IMG/VR virus record: IMGVR_UViG_3300032334_001259
Span: 124,001-188,000 of that record
Length of the DNA: 64,000 bases
Reading direction: 5' to 3' (one strand)
From: a virus
Within the stretch, counting starts at the first letter, position 1. Each line of letters opens with the position of its first letter. The notes under the pieces are model-generated. The model ran no database searches. It saw nothing but the letters and a program-made list of their open reading frames with translations, and was not told the origin of the DNA. Both the position numbers and the translations under genes were made by a program. Below are positions 1 to 8,737 of the stretch, one piece after another.

Positions 1-2801
1 TCAATAAAAGTGTCAACATCTGTTCCATTATCAGCAGTAACAACAATATCACCACTTGCTTGTGCGCCAGTATTGCTATTTTCTAGGTTTATTTGTGTAT
101 AGTTATTAGTATTACCGCTAAATTGAGCCACTACGTTAGCAAGTGGAGTATAACCAGTTTGACCAGCATAAAGTGCATTCATACCAGTTACTGGTAAACC
201 GTAGAAAATACCACCTTGTGTATAAACATTTGCGGTTATAGCATTGATATTACCAGTAACAATTAAGTTACCAGCAATATATGCATTACCATTACCACCA
301 CTTGTTGTTGTTAAAAGACTAGTAAATACAGCACTATTTGGAACGTTAGCACCTATTGCACCATTTAAGTAACCAATAACTTGGCCCGCACTGTTTAAGT
401 TTCCAACAGAAGCATTGCCTGTTACTGTTAAACTATTCAATGTGCCAATTGAAGTAATGTTTGGTTGACTAGAACTAACACTAGCGATAGTTCCTTCAAG
501 AATTGTATTTGTATTACCAATCTGTCCAGCACTTACTGCATTTACACTTATGTTACCAGTGAGAGTCATACTTGCACCACTAATCGTAGCGCCAGCATTA
601 CCAATAGTTCCTGCATTTAAAGTAGGAGCAGCAACAGTTCCCTGTGATGTAATAGTGCTACTTGTTGTAAGAGTAGTAAATGCACCAGTAGATGCAGTTC
701 CATTACCAATTGGAGTATTTTGGATTGCAGCAGCATAGATGTTACCACCAACACCCATACCACCATAAATTACAGCAGCACCAGTTGTTGTTGATGTTGA
801 TGTGTTGCCACTATAAGCAATGATATTACCAAGTTTTACAGTATCATATATTAGATACGCATTTGCAAGATCAACAGTTGTGCTTGGTTCTGATCGAAGA
901 TTACTGAATACATACCATGCATTGTCTATGTGATTTCTTACAATACCAGTATGGTTATACCCAACAGCAGCATCGTATTTGTGGCTGTAGAAACCTATTT
1001 CATAGTTATAATTGGTAAAACCCGATACCGCAAGGTATAATAGCGGAGCATTGGCAACAAGCGAAGTACTTCCAAGACTTGTAAGATTAGCAACAGTTAA
1101 GTTACCCGCAATATAAGAGTCACCGCCAGCGTAGAAACCGCCAGTTATTTGTAATGCACCTTGACCACTGCCATAGCTGTTTGCTGTTCCTGTTAGTGTT
1201 GCAGTCGAGGCAGTAATTGCCGCACCAGTATTACCAATAGTGCCAGCATAAACTGCTACACCATTAAATGTGTTAGCATTTACGGCACCGCTGACAGTTA
1301 GAGATGATAAAGTACCAAGACTTGTAATATTCGGTTGACTTGGTGTAGCACTACCAATAGTGCCTTCAAGTATAGTAGTTGTGTTACCGATTTGACCAGC
1401 ACTAACAGCGTTTACACTTACGTTACCAGTAAGAGTCATACTAGCACCGCCGAATGTAGCACCACTATTACCGATTGAACCAGCATTTAATGTTGCAGCG
1501 TTAAGTGTACCATTAACGGTTGCAGTTGTGAATACACCAGTATTAGGTGTGTTGGCACCAATTGCACCAGTTATATAACCAATGTGTTGACCGCCACCAG
1601 TAGAAGTAAAATTATCTGCTTTTAAATCATTATTAACGGTAGTTGTACCAGTATCAGCACCAATGCTAACTGTTGTTGCTGCTCCACCAATGTTTACAGT
1701 TGTAGTGTTTGCATTAAAGACAGATGCAGTGCCAGTAGAACTTGTATCAATTGTTGGATTTGCGCCATTCATCAATACTTGTGTAGTATTTGGTAAGTTT
1801 AAGGTTGCATTTTTAATAGTTACTAGACCAGATGTGGCACCAATATTAATATTAGTAGCAGCACCAGCAAAATTCATTGTTGTTGCAACATTATCATATA
1901 AACTTTGTGTAGTTTGACTACCAATAAGGAAAGGATTAGCAATATTTGCTGTTCCACTTGTAGCACCCATTTTAAGTGCAGTAGCAGCACCAGCAAAATT
2001 CATTGTTGTTGCAACAGTGTTAAACAAAGTAACAGCAGTTGAAGAACTAACGATAGTTGGATTTCTTAATGTCAACGAGCCAGATGTTGCACCCATTGAT
2101 AGTGCAGTTGCAGCTTGGAAAGCGTTCACTGTGGTAGAAACAGTATTGAATACGGTTGCAGTCGTTTGATCAGTTACGATAGTTCCATTGCCTTGCATAG
2201 AAATGCCAGTTCCAACTACCAATGCACCACTAACACCAGCACCACCAGTCACAACCAACGCACCAGTTGTTGTATTTGTAGATGCAGTTCCACTTGCAGC
2301 CCAAATATTTCCACTTGATGTTATTGTGCTGCTTGTATTAAGAGTAGTTAAACTTGCACTACCAATTGTAGCATTACTTGCAGCTAATCCATAAACTTGT
2401 AAATTTGCAAAACCACTATTGTTTATTATTCCAAATGTAGTACTTGCAGTACTTTGTGTCGTATATTGTAATTGAAACTGTTGAGCATTTTCTTCCCAAA
2501 TAAATGCTACGTTAGTTGAACTACCACGACCCATAATCATACCAAGATCATATGCAGGCACACCAGTAGCATTTCGATTAATGCTAAACATTGGATCAGC
2601 AATTACAAGATTTGTGGTATCAATTGTAGTAGTATTACCACTGATTGTGAGATTTCCAATGGTCATATTACCTGTATAGGTAAAATTATCGCTTAAAAGA
2701 CCACCACTAATAGACTTTGTAACAACCTTTGCATCAGCATAGATATCACTATTATAAACTTGGTTATTACGTATACGTGTAAGGGATGGTGGTAAGGCCA
2801 T
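1..2801 (-). CDS. Long repetitive tail fibre protein, C-terminus beyond window
   Basis: The frame is open from an ATG at 2801 to the window edge (933 codons, no stop), so the protein is C-terminally truncated by the window. The N-terminus begins MALPPSLTRIRN and is followed by a segment with LVIADPMFSINR and a GMIMGRGSS motif, typical of T4-like phage fibres. After that come many short Gly/Asn/Thr/Ser-rich beta repeats of the type QIGNTNTILEGTIAS. The last visible part (ASGDIVVTADNGTD) matches a module also present in the 1505-residue fibre at 14677-19194. A TATAAATA late promoter and a GCGGAG ribosome site lie just upstream. The role as a distal adhesion fibre is inferred from composition and repeats; the receptor is unknown. 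Confidence 0.8.
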   Translation of the reverse strand, partial: MALPPSLTRIRNNQVYNSDIYADAKVVTKSISGGLLSDNFTYTGNMTIGNLTISGNTTTIDTTNLVIADPMFSINRNATGVPAYDLGMIMGRGSSTNVAFIWEENAQQFQLQYTTQSTASTTFGIINNSGFANLQVYGLAASNATIGSASLTTLNTSSTITSSGNIWAASGTASTNTTTGALVVTGGAGVSGALVVGTGISMQGNGTIVTDQTTATVFNTVSTTVNAFQAATALSMGATSGSLTLRNPTIVSSSTAVTLFNTVATTMNFAGAATALKMGATSGTANIANPFLIGSQTTQSLYDNVATTMNFAGAATNINIGATSGLVTIKNATLNLPNTTQVLMNGANPTIDTSSTGTASVFNANTTTVNIGGAATTVSIGADTGTTTVNNDLKADNFTSTGGGQHIGYITGAIGANTPNTGVFTTATVNGTLNAATLNAGSIGNSGATFGGASMTLTGNVSVNAVSAGQIGNTTTILEGTIGSATPSQPNITSLGTLSSLTVSGAVNANTFNGVAVYAGTIGNTGAAITASTATLTGTANSYGSGQGALQITGGFYAGGDSYIAGNLTVANLTSLGSTSLVANAPLLYLAVSGFTNYNYEIGFYSHKYDAAVGYNHTGIVRNHIDNAWYVFSNLRSEPSTTVDLANAYLIYDTVKLGNIIAYSGNTSTSTTTGAAVIYGGMGVGGNIYAAAIQNTPIGNGTASTGAFTTLTTSSTITSQGTVAAPTLNAGTIGNAGATISGASMTLTGNISVNAVSAGQIGNTNTILEGTIASVSSSQPNITSIGTLNSLTVTGNASVGNLNSAGQVIGYLNGAIGANVPNSAVFTSLLTTTSGGNGNAYIAGNLIVTGNINAITANVYTQGGIFYGLPVTGMNALYAGQTGYTPLANVVAQFSGNTNNYTQINLENSNTGAQASGDIVVTADNGTDVDTFI

Positions 2802-2820
2802 TTAGAAAACTCCGCAAGTA

Positions 2821-2828
2821 TATTTATA
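2821..2828 (-). promoter_or_regulatory. T4-type late promoter (TATAAATA)
   Basis: Exact match to the T4 late consensus on the minus strand, 20 nt upstream of the ATG at 2801. It would be read by the gp55 sigma factor encoded in this window. Confidence 0.75.
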
Positions 2829-2849
2829 GGAGATTTTGTATTTTAAACG

Positions 2850-4052
2850 TCAGTATTTGCCAATAACTAAAGAGGAGTTAATTCCACCAAATGCAAAGTT
2901 ACTTGTCAGTGCATAATCTATGTTCATGTTGCGACCAGTGTTAGGAATTACATCCATATCACACTCTGGGTCTGCTGTTGTAAAGTTTATAGTAGGCGGT
3001 GCAAAACTGTTTTGAATAGATTTAATTGTAATGATTGCTTCAATCGCACCAGTTGCCACTAACATATGCCCATGTATTGGTTTTGTAGAAGATATTGGTA
3101 GTGAATCTGCATATTTTCCAAATATTTGTCTTATACCAGCAACTTCATTTTTATCATTTAATTTTGTTCCAGTTCCATGAGCATTTATGTAATTAATATC
3201 ACCTAAAGCTAAATTAGAATCTTCTAATGCACTTTGCATTGATTTAATAAGACCTAAATTATCTGGCTGAACTAAATGAAATGCATCATTTGATGTACCG
3301 TAACCTAAAATATATGCTTGTGGTTTTACCCCTCTTGCTAAAACATCACTTTCACGTTCTAAAATAAGCATACCACTGCCTTCACCCAATACAATACCAT
3401 CTCTATCAATACTGAATGGTTTAATTGTAGTTGTGCTTAATGCGTTCATATATTCCCACGCACGCATTACCCAAGGTTGAAGACTTGCTTCAGTTGCACC
3501 AACAATAGCACGATCAATTATTCCTGCTCTTATAAGTTGAAAAGCTAATCCTATTGCTTGATTACCAGCAGAACAACCAGAACCTATTGGATAACTTGGT
3601 CCATAAATTTTATTTTCTATACAAATATAACTTATTGCGGCATTAGTCATAGCACGAGGTATAGTGAATACATCATTAGAGTGTGATTCAGCATTTAATT
3701 TTGTAATAAAATTATAAATTGATTCTGCGGCAGGAAATCCATTACCTAATATTATACCTGTTCTACTATCACTTAATTCTTCTTGTGAAATTTTACTATC
3801 TGCAATTGCTTCACGTGTTGCGATAGCAGCGTATGCAGAAAACAAATCTATACGAGTCTGTCTTGTAAAATAATCAGTATGAACAAAATTTTCGATTTTG
3901 GCTGCAATTTTAATTTTGTTTTTTAGATTATATTGATGTCCAATGGGTTTAATACTGCTTTGGTTATTAACAACAGCTTGCCATAATGGGTCAACACCTA
4001 CACCACATGCAGTAATAGCACCCATACCACTAATAACGATATTTGATTTCAT
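2850..4052 (-). CDS. Beta-ketoacyl-ACP synthase (KAS I/II, FabF-like)
   Basis: A full-length (400 aa) thiolase-fold condensing enzyme. The family elongates acyl-ACP with malonyl-ACP in fatty-acid or polyketide synthesis. All active-site residues are in place: nucleophile C160 in GSGCSAGNQA, H292 in INAHGTGT, K324 and H329 in STKPIHGHM, and the C-terminal gate loop NFAFGG (385-390). The N-terminal VISGMGAITACG motif is standard. The nucleophile context is GSGCSAG rather than the usual TACATG, so the acyl pocket may differ. The gene lies 8 bp after a 199-aa unknown gene, within the tail-fibre operon, and has only a weak ribosome site. No ACP, malonyl transferase or reductase is nearby, so it would rely on host partners or modify something else. 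The family assignment is firm; the substrate is unknown. Confidence 0.93.
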   Translation of the reverse strand: MKSNIVISGMGAITACGVGVDPLWQAVVNNQSSIKPIGHQYNLKNKIKIAAKIENFVHTDYFTRQTRIDLFSAYAAIATREAIADSKISQEELSDSRTGIILGNGFPAAESIYNFITKLNAESHSNDVFTIPRAMTNAAISYICIENKIYGPSYPIGSGCSAGNQAIGLAFQLIRAGIIDRAIVGATEASLQPWVMRAWEYMNALSTTTIKPFSIDRDGIVLGEGSGMLILERESDVLARGVKPQAYILGYGTSNDAFHLVQPDNLGLIKSMQSALEDSNLALGDINYINAHGTGTKLNDKNEVAGIRQIFGKYADSLPISSTKPIHGHMLVATGAIEAIITIKSIQNSFAPPTINFTTADPECDMDVIPNTGRNMNIDYALTSNFAFGGINSSLVIGKY

Positions 4053-4060
4053 AAAAATAT

Positions 4061-4660
4061 TTAAGAGTTATTAAGAGAAATATAAACTTTTTCAACCCAA
4101 AATTCTGCAATAGCTGCATCTACCGCAGGCATTACATCTGCTTCTCTATATACACAAGCAATAGGTTCAAGAGCTTTATGTATTTGACCATTTATTTCTA
4201 GATCAACATTAGAAAAATAGTATCTACCTGTTTTTAAACGAAATGGTTGTCCACTTGGTATACGCCAAACTTTATCCTTTACAATTTCATTTTCAGTATT
4301 ATTAATAAGTTCACGTTGTGTAGCAGGATATATGCAAAAAATACTTGAATTATCTTCAGTAGCAGTTGATACAACACGATCAACATCATAATCACCATTT
4401 GGACTTATTATAATTCCATGACGTAATCTTGAAATATAAGGTGATTCAGTATATTCAGTAGCTACCTTTTCTCCGTTTAGATAACCATCAACATTAACCC
4501 AACCATTTATAAGAATATGTCGAGAGATAGTAATGTCTTTACCTATACCACGATATGAAAATGATTGATCAATTACATCACCAGCATTTTCAAATGTAAC
4601 CTTTGCTAATTGCATAGGAAAATTACTAATATGAATTGTATTACCTGTAATAATACTCAT
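4061..4660 (-). CDS. Hypothetical protein, fibre/ketosynthase locus
   Basis: A 199-aa protein I do not recognise. It has no signal peptide or membrane segment and is rich in beta-type sequence. Its start codon overlaps the stop of the preceding gene as ATGA, so the two are translationally coupled, and the ketosynthase starts 8 bp after its stop. A C-terminal stretch (READVMPAVDAAIAEFW) looks helical. Position suggests either a virion or fibre-assembly role, or a partner of the ketosynthase. Nothing in the sequence decides between these. Confidence 0.75.
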   Translation of the reverse strand: MSIITGNTIHISNFPMQLAKVTFENAGDVIDQSFSYRGIGKDITISRHILINGWVNVDGYLNGEKVATEYTESPYISRLRHGIIISPNGDYDVDRVVSTATEDNSSIFCIYPATQRELINNTENEIVKDKVWRIPSGQPFRLKTGRYYFSNVDLEINGQIHKALEPIACVYREADVMPAVDAAIAEFWVEKVYISLNNS

Positions 4661-5019
4661 AGAATTGTGATGCCTGTCATGTTTCCAGTATCGCCATCAG
4701 GAGATGTATAAGTTGTTACATTTATCAAATCAGCAATTGGAAAATTATAAACCTTACCAATTTCTGACTTTGCTGCGGTAACAACATCCTCGTTCTTTTT
4801 ACTTTGTTCTTTAAGATATTTTTGGTGTGCAATAACTGCACCTTGTTTTGCAATTTGTGCAAGCGCATCGCTCAAATCATTTGGGTTGTAATTATGAATA
4901 TCAAAACTGTATTTTTCACTTTCATCAACACTCATATCACTTGCATCAGTTGTAAAACTGACAACTAAACTATGATTTTCTTCATTATATTCATGAACTT
5001 TTACGGTTAATGTATCCAT
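4657..5019 (-). CDS. Hypothetical small protein, possible fibre assembly factor
   Basis: A 120-aa protein with a beta-type N-terminus (MDTLTVKVHEYNEEN), a central helical stretch (DALAQIAKQGAVIAHQKYLKEQSKK, residues about 52-76) and a beta-type C-terminus. It has a good ribosome site (AAGGAATTAAAATG) and overlaps the next gene by 4 bp (ATGA). Small proteins placed directly after an adhesin gene in T4-like phages are often fibre-assembly chaperones, so that is a possible role by position only. Confidence 0.7.
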   Translation of the reverse strand: MDTLTVKVHEYNEENHSLVVSFTTDASDMSVDESEKYSFDIHNYNPNDLSDALAQIAKQGAVIAHQKYLKEQSKKNEDVVTAAKSEIGKVYNFPIADLINVTTYTSPDGDTGNMTGITIL

Positions 5020-5028
5020 TTTAATTCC

Positions 5029-5850
5029 TTAACTACTTCCACCAAGTCTTGTTCCAGTAACAACCCATGTTGCATAGGCTATACCGTTGATATATTTACC
5101 AGCAGCACCACCTGATCTACCATTTCCACTTGTAGAACCAGCTTGTCCAGGACCACCGCCAGATGCTCCTCCAGCACCACCAGATGTTCTTGTACCTGCA
5201 CTACCACCATTAGCACCGCCAGCACCAGGATCATAACCAGCACCGCCGCCACCACCAGTTCCATTATAACTACTGCCACCACCTAAACAACTACCATAAG
5301 TTGTTCCACCGTCAGTTGCACCTCCGCCACCGCCACCACCAGCAAGTGTGCCATTATTTGTAATGTTTACAGGAGACTGTAACAATAATGCATTACCACC
5401 AGGAGATCCACTACCGCCAGCACCACCAGTACCGTTACCGCCAGCACCACCAGTCCCTATGATAAAACCATTATTGATTAAATTAACAGTATCACCAGCA
5501 GCAAATCCAGTAATAGTCAGTGCATATGAACCAGTAGAACTACTACCAACATAAATTCCACTATCAATAGTTAAATTTACTTTTGTAAAATTAGCTACAT
5601 AACCGCTTACCGCAGCTGGATTTAAAGTATAATTTTTTGTATCAACCGAGATTGTTAAATCAACAGTAACTTTATTTTGTGTTCCACGAAACTCACTAAA
5701 ATTTAAATCAGTAGTATCAAAAGTGCCAATAGTTAAAGTTGATGGTTTATAATATGAAACACCACGATAAGCTGAAATAGCATTACCCAACTGGAATTCA
5801 GTATTAATATTTGCATTAAGGGCAACTTTACCAGTTAACGAAATTGTCAT
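5029..5850 (-). CDS. Glycine-rich tail tip adhesin
   Basis: 273 aa. The N-terminal module (residues about 20-60) contains AYRGVSYY followed by LNFSEFRG, a motif pair also present in the neighbouring 209-aa protein (NYRGTKWY, SSDFYG). A beta-rich middle is followed from about residue 130 by a long polyglycine/Gly-Ala-Ser region, ending in a conserved tip motif (INGIAYATWVVTGTRLGG) seen in many phage receptor-binding tails. Glycine-rich regions of this kind form polyglycine-II bundles in known T4-like adhesins such as S16 gp38. A role in receptor recognition is therefore likely. The gene is preceded by two other glycine-rich genes in the same operon. Confidence 0.8.
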   Translation of the reverse strand: MTISLTGKVALNANINTEFQLGNAISAYRGVSYYKPSTLTIGTFDTTDLNFSEFRGTQNKVTVDLTISVDTKNYTLNPAAVSGYVANFTKVNLTIDSGIYVGSSSTGSYALTITGFAAGDTVNLINNGFIIGTGGAGGNGTGGAGGSGSPGGNALLLQSPVNITNNGTLAGGGGGGGATDGGTTYGSCLGGGSSYNGTGGGGGAGYDPGAGGANGGSAGTRTSGGAGGASGGGPGQAGSTSGNGRSGGAAGKYINGIAYATWVVTGTRLGGSS

Positions 5851-5851
5851 T

Positions 5852-6205
5852 TTAAGTCCAAGTTATTTTTATTCCGCCATTGGTGCCATTGCCACCAGCA
5901 GCACCAATATTATAATTTATAACTGTGCCAGCAGGTATTTGTCCACCAGTATAAACTACTTTTATATATGCGCCAGCACCGCCTGCTCCACCACCTGCAC
6001 CACCAGCATATCCAGTTGTGCCACTACCATTTCCGCCTACACCAACATTTGCATTAGTAGCACTTGCAGTAGTAGATGTGCCACTTGCAGTTCCAATTAC
6101 ACCACTATTACCATTAAGGAATGTAAAACTTTTTGGATTAGGTATAAATGGTGTTATACCTACATCTATCGTTCCGCCACTGCCACCTGCTCCGTATTGT
6201 GCCAT
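5852..6205 (-). CDS. Small glycine-rich tail protein
   Basis: 117 aa starting MAQYGAGGSGG at the ATG at 6205. This overlaps the upstream stop as TGATG and has a GGAG ribosome site 7 nt before it; an in-frame TTG one codon earlier is less likely. The C-terminus (YIKVVYTGGQIPAGTVINYNIG, then GGNGTNGGIKITW) is the usual closing half of a glycine-rich phage-tail domain. The opening half of such a domain (ITIEIWGAGGGG) is in the preceding gene. The two coupled genes may therefore be one ancestral domain split in two. Confidence 0.75.
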   Translation of the reverse strand: MAQYGAGGSGGTIDVGITPFIPNPKSFTFLNGNSGVIGTASGTSTTASATNANVGVGGNGSGTTGYAGGAGGGAGGAGAYIKVVYTGGQIPAGTVINYNIGAAGGNGTNGGIKITWT

Positions 6206-6834
6206 CAATATACTCCAGTATCACCAAATCTATCAACAATATCACCATAACCATTTGGTTGTGATGTCTGTGTATATCCAACTGGCACATCATCTCTTGT
6301 AAAAAAGTATGTAGTTCCACCACTGCTATTTTGCACACCAAATGATTGTAAATTATCTTTAGGACCACGATCACCCACATCTACTGAAAGAGGTGGAGGA
6401 GGAACAGGAACTTTTCCACCATCACCACCTTTACCACCACCAGCAGTATAATCTGCAGTAACTGTTCCACCACTTATTGGTTGGTAGTTAGAGATACTTG
6501 TGTCTCCGCCTTTTGCACCATCACTACCATTAGAACCACCGCCGCCGCCACCAGCACCCCATATTTCTATAGTAATTGTATTTCTATAAAGTGGAACGAC
6601 AAAACTGCCACTACCAGAACTATTACTGAATAACACACCAGCAGTTGCAGGATCATTTGGTTGTTTACCATAAAAATCGCTTGATTTAATAGTGCCACTA
6701 TTAAAGTAACCAAATAATAGATTACCTGGATAATACCATTTGGTACCACGATAATTGTTAAAATCATCACCTAACCCAAATACGTCACTTATAATATCAG
6801 TGCTTACCGCACCAGAGTTAGGGACAAAAGCCAT
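6205..6834 (-). CDS. Glycine-rich tail protein with fibre N-module
   Basis: 209 aa. The N-terminal module has NYRGTKWYYPGN and SSDFYGKQ, paralogous to the N-terminus of the 273-aa adhesin downstream. It is followed by TITIEIWGAGGGGGG, the usual start of a glycine-rich tail domain, and a Pro-run (VPVPPPPLSVD). The ribosome site is GAGGTAATTGAATG, and the gene starts 4 bp after the stop of the S74 fibre gene. It probably forms part of the adhesion tip with its neighbours; the exact role is unknown. Confidence 0.75.
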   Translation of the reverse strand: MAFVPNSGAVSTDIISDVFGLGDDFNNYRGTKWYYPGNLLFGYFNSGTIKSSDFYGKQPNDPATAGVLFSNSSGSGSFVVPLYRNTITIEIWGAGGGGGGSNGSDGAKGGDTSISNYQPISGGTVTADYTAGGGKGGDGGKVPVPPPPLSVDVGDRGPKDNLQSFGVQNSSGGTTYFFTRDDVPVGYTQTSQPNGYGDIVDRFGDTGVY

Positions 6835-6838
6835 TCAA

Positions 6839-8692
6839 TTACCTCGCTGCTTTTAATGCCTCGACCTCTGCACTTAATTCCTTGATTGCTTGAATTAGAA
6901 GTGGAACAAGTTTATCATATTGTACAGTAAGATAATTTTCACCACTCTTGCTACTACCGTCTTCTGCAATATCAAATGGTGCTGCTTTAATGACTTGCGG
7001 AGCAACTTGTGCAATTTCTTGTGCAAGAACACCAATATGCTCGTTGTTATCACCTACACCCATTGTAAATGCGAGTTCATTTGGTCGATAAGTGACACCA
7101 CGAATTGCTTTAACTTTATCAAGTGCATTTGGTATTTCAACAATATCTGTTTTTAAACGTTGGTCGGAATAAAATGCAACGATATCTTGTGTAGCAAGTA
7201 TACCACCTGTTACACTTAAGTTTGCATTGTTAAATGTAACACTACTATTACCAGCAAGATTTGCACTATCAGTATAAATTGCAACACGACCAGCAGCACC
7301 ACCACCAGCTACAGGTGTTGGAATTGTATACCAATTTAAGTTACTGCTACCGTCAGTAATAAGAGCTTGTCCACTACTACCGCCAGCAATTTGCACATTA
7401 CCAACATTACCTAATATTACTTTATATGTGCTTGTTGGATTAAATGTAACTGTTCCATTTGCAAAACCTGCTGCACCGCTAACCTGTAATGCAGTAAGTG
7501 TTCCAACGGTTGTAATATTTGTTTGTGTTGCTGTGCTGATAGTTCCAGTTAATGTTGCACTACTATTACCAATAGTGCCCGCCATTACATAATTTGCATA
7601 AACATTACCATTATTACTGCTACCATTAGCAATTAAGTTACCAACATAAACATTTCCTGTAAAAGCATTATTTGGTCCACCAACAATAATGTTACCAACA
7701 AAACCCGCACCACCTGATACCTGAAGTGCGCCAGTTGTTGTACTATATGCGGGTGATGTGCCACTTATGACTGCAATTTCATTACTTGTTACAACATCCA
7801 AATCACCAAGAACAATCAAGTTACCGTTAATTTGAACATCTGCATTAGCAAGAATGTCAAGTGCATCTACTACAGCACCGCTACCATTACGTGTTCTTAA
7901 ACGTATAATACCATTGTTAAGAGTATTATCCATACGAAGTTCATTACTGTAAACAGTAAATGCACCTTGTCCAGTGGTTCCAATATTGATACCACTGTTA
8001 TTTGTAACACTTAAAATACCAACTGTACCAGTGTTTTGGTCATTACGCATAAAGCTACTACCGCTGACACCATTAAGTGCGGCACTATCACTAGCTTGAC
8101 CAACAAATTTATTATTGCTTACAAAAGCAGTTGATGCAATATTAAAACCTGGTGATATTGTGCTAAAACCACTGATTGTTGTTGAAGGTGTAAATGTTGC
8201 ATCTTTACTTAAAATAGCATAACGAGTGTTATTAATCTTCATGCTTATAACATCGTGACTACCAGCAAGAGTGTCAACAATACTCTCACTAACAACTTGA
8301 CCAGCACCACCAAGTGGTCCAACAACCACCCAACCCGTTCCATTATATACATTAAGTTGTTGGTTAGCACTATCAAACCATAAATCACCTGCAACGCTAC
8401 TTGTAGGCGCAGATGCACTGTTAGTTGCACTTGCAATGTTCTTAAAAATTACACCGTTATAAACTTGTAGAGCACCTTTTGTAGTGTTATACCAAATCTG
8501 TCCAACAATTGGATTGCTTGGTTGACTACCACTTGCAAAATTTTCCAACATACTTAAGAAATTTTGATCAAGATACTGACCATAATTGGGGTAATTTTTA
8601 CCAACAAGTGAAAGACTTGTGCTGTTATCTATTGTTCCATCGGCAATAACGATTGAATTAGCACCATTTGAATATGTAATGGTATAAGACAT
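6839..8692 (-). CDS. Tail fibre with C-terminal S74 intramolecular chaperone
   Basis: 617 aa. The N-terminus (residues 1-125) has the phage fibre module TSLSLVGKNYPNYGQYLDQNF and two GQIWYNT/GDLWFDS-type repeats. The middle is a run of beta repeats. The C-terminal 109 residues are a Peptidase_S74 domain: SDQRLK (S509, K514 as the expected Ser-Lys dyad), then HIGVLAQEIAQVAP, then a YDKLVPLLIQAIKEL helix. This domain drives trimer folding and then releases itself by self-cleavage just before the SD of SDQRLK. A long trimeric fibre is therefore expected, with a mature end near residue 508. A CATAAATA late box and CGGAG ribosome site precede the start. Confidence 0.9.
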   Translation of the reverse strand: MSYTITYSNGANSIVIADGTIDNSTSLSLVGKNYPNYGQYLDQNFLSMLENFASGSQPSNPIVGQIWYNTTKGALQVYNGVIFKNIASATNSASAPTSSVAGDLWFDSANQQLNVYNGTGWVVVGPLGGAGQVVSESIVDTLAGSHDVISMKINNTRYAILSKDATFTPSTTISGFSTISPGFNIASTAFVSNNKFVGQASDSAALNGVSGSSFMRNDQNTGTVGILSVTNNSGINIGTTGQGAFTVYSNELRMDNTLNNGIIRLRTRNGSGAVVDALDILANADVQINGNLIVLGDLDVVTSNEIAVISGTSPAYSTTTGALQVSGGAGFVGNIIVGGPNNAFTGNVYVGNLIANGSSNNGNVYANYVMAGTIGNSSATLTGTISTATQTNITTVGTLTALQVSGAAGFANGTVTFNPTSTYKVILGNVGNVQIAGGSSGQALITDGSSNLNWYTIPTPVAGGGAAGRVAIYTDSANLAGNSSVTFNNANLSVTGGILATQDIVAFYSDQRLKTDIVEIPNALDKVKAIRGVTYRPNELAFTMGVGDNNEHIGVLAQEIAQVAPQVIKAAPFDIAEDGSSKSGENYLTVQYDKLVPLLIQAIKELSAEVEALKAAR

Positions 8693-8713
8693 AAAATTGG
8701 ACTCCGTTAGGAA

Positions 8714-8721
8714 TATTTATG
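8714..8721 (-). promoter_or_regulatory. T4-type late promoter variant (CATAAATA)
   Basis: One-base variant of the T4 late box, 22 nt upstream of the S74 fibre start at 8692. Confidence 0.65.
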
Positions 8722-8737
8722 CAGTAATAGCCACTTA

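Noticed and set aside
6195-6215. Programmed frameshift between the two glycine-rich genes
   Set aside because: No slippery heptamer at the overlap, and the downstream ATG has its own GGAG site.
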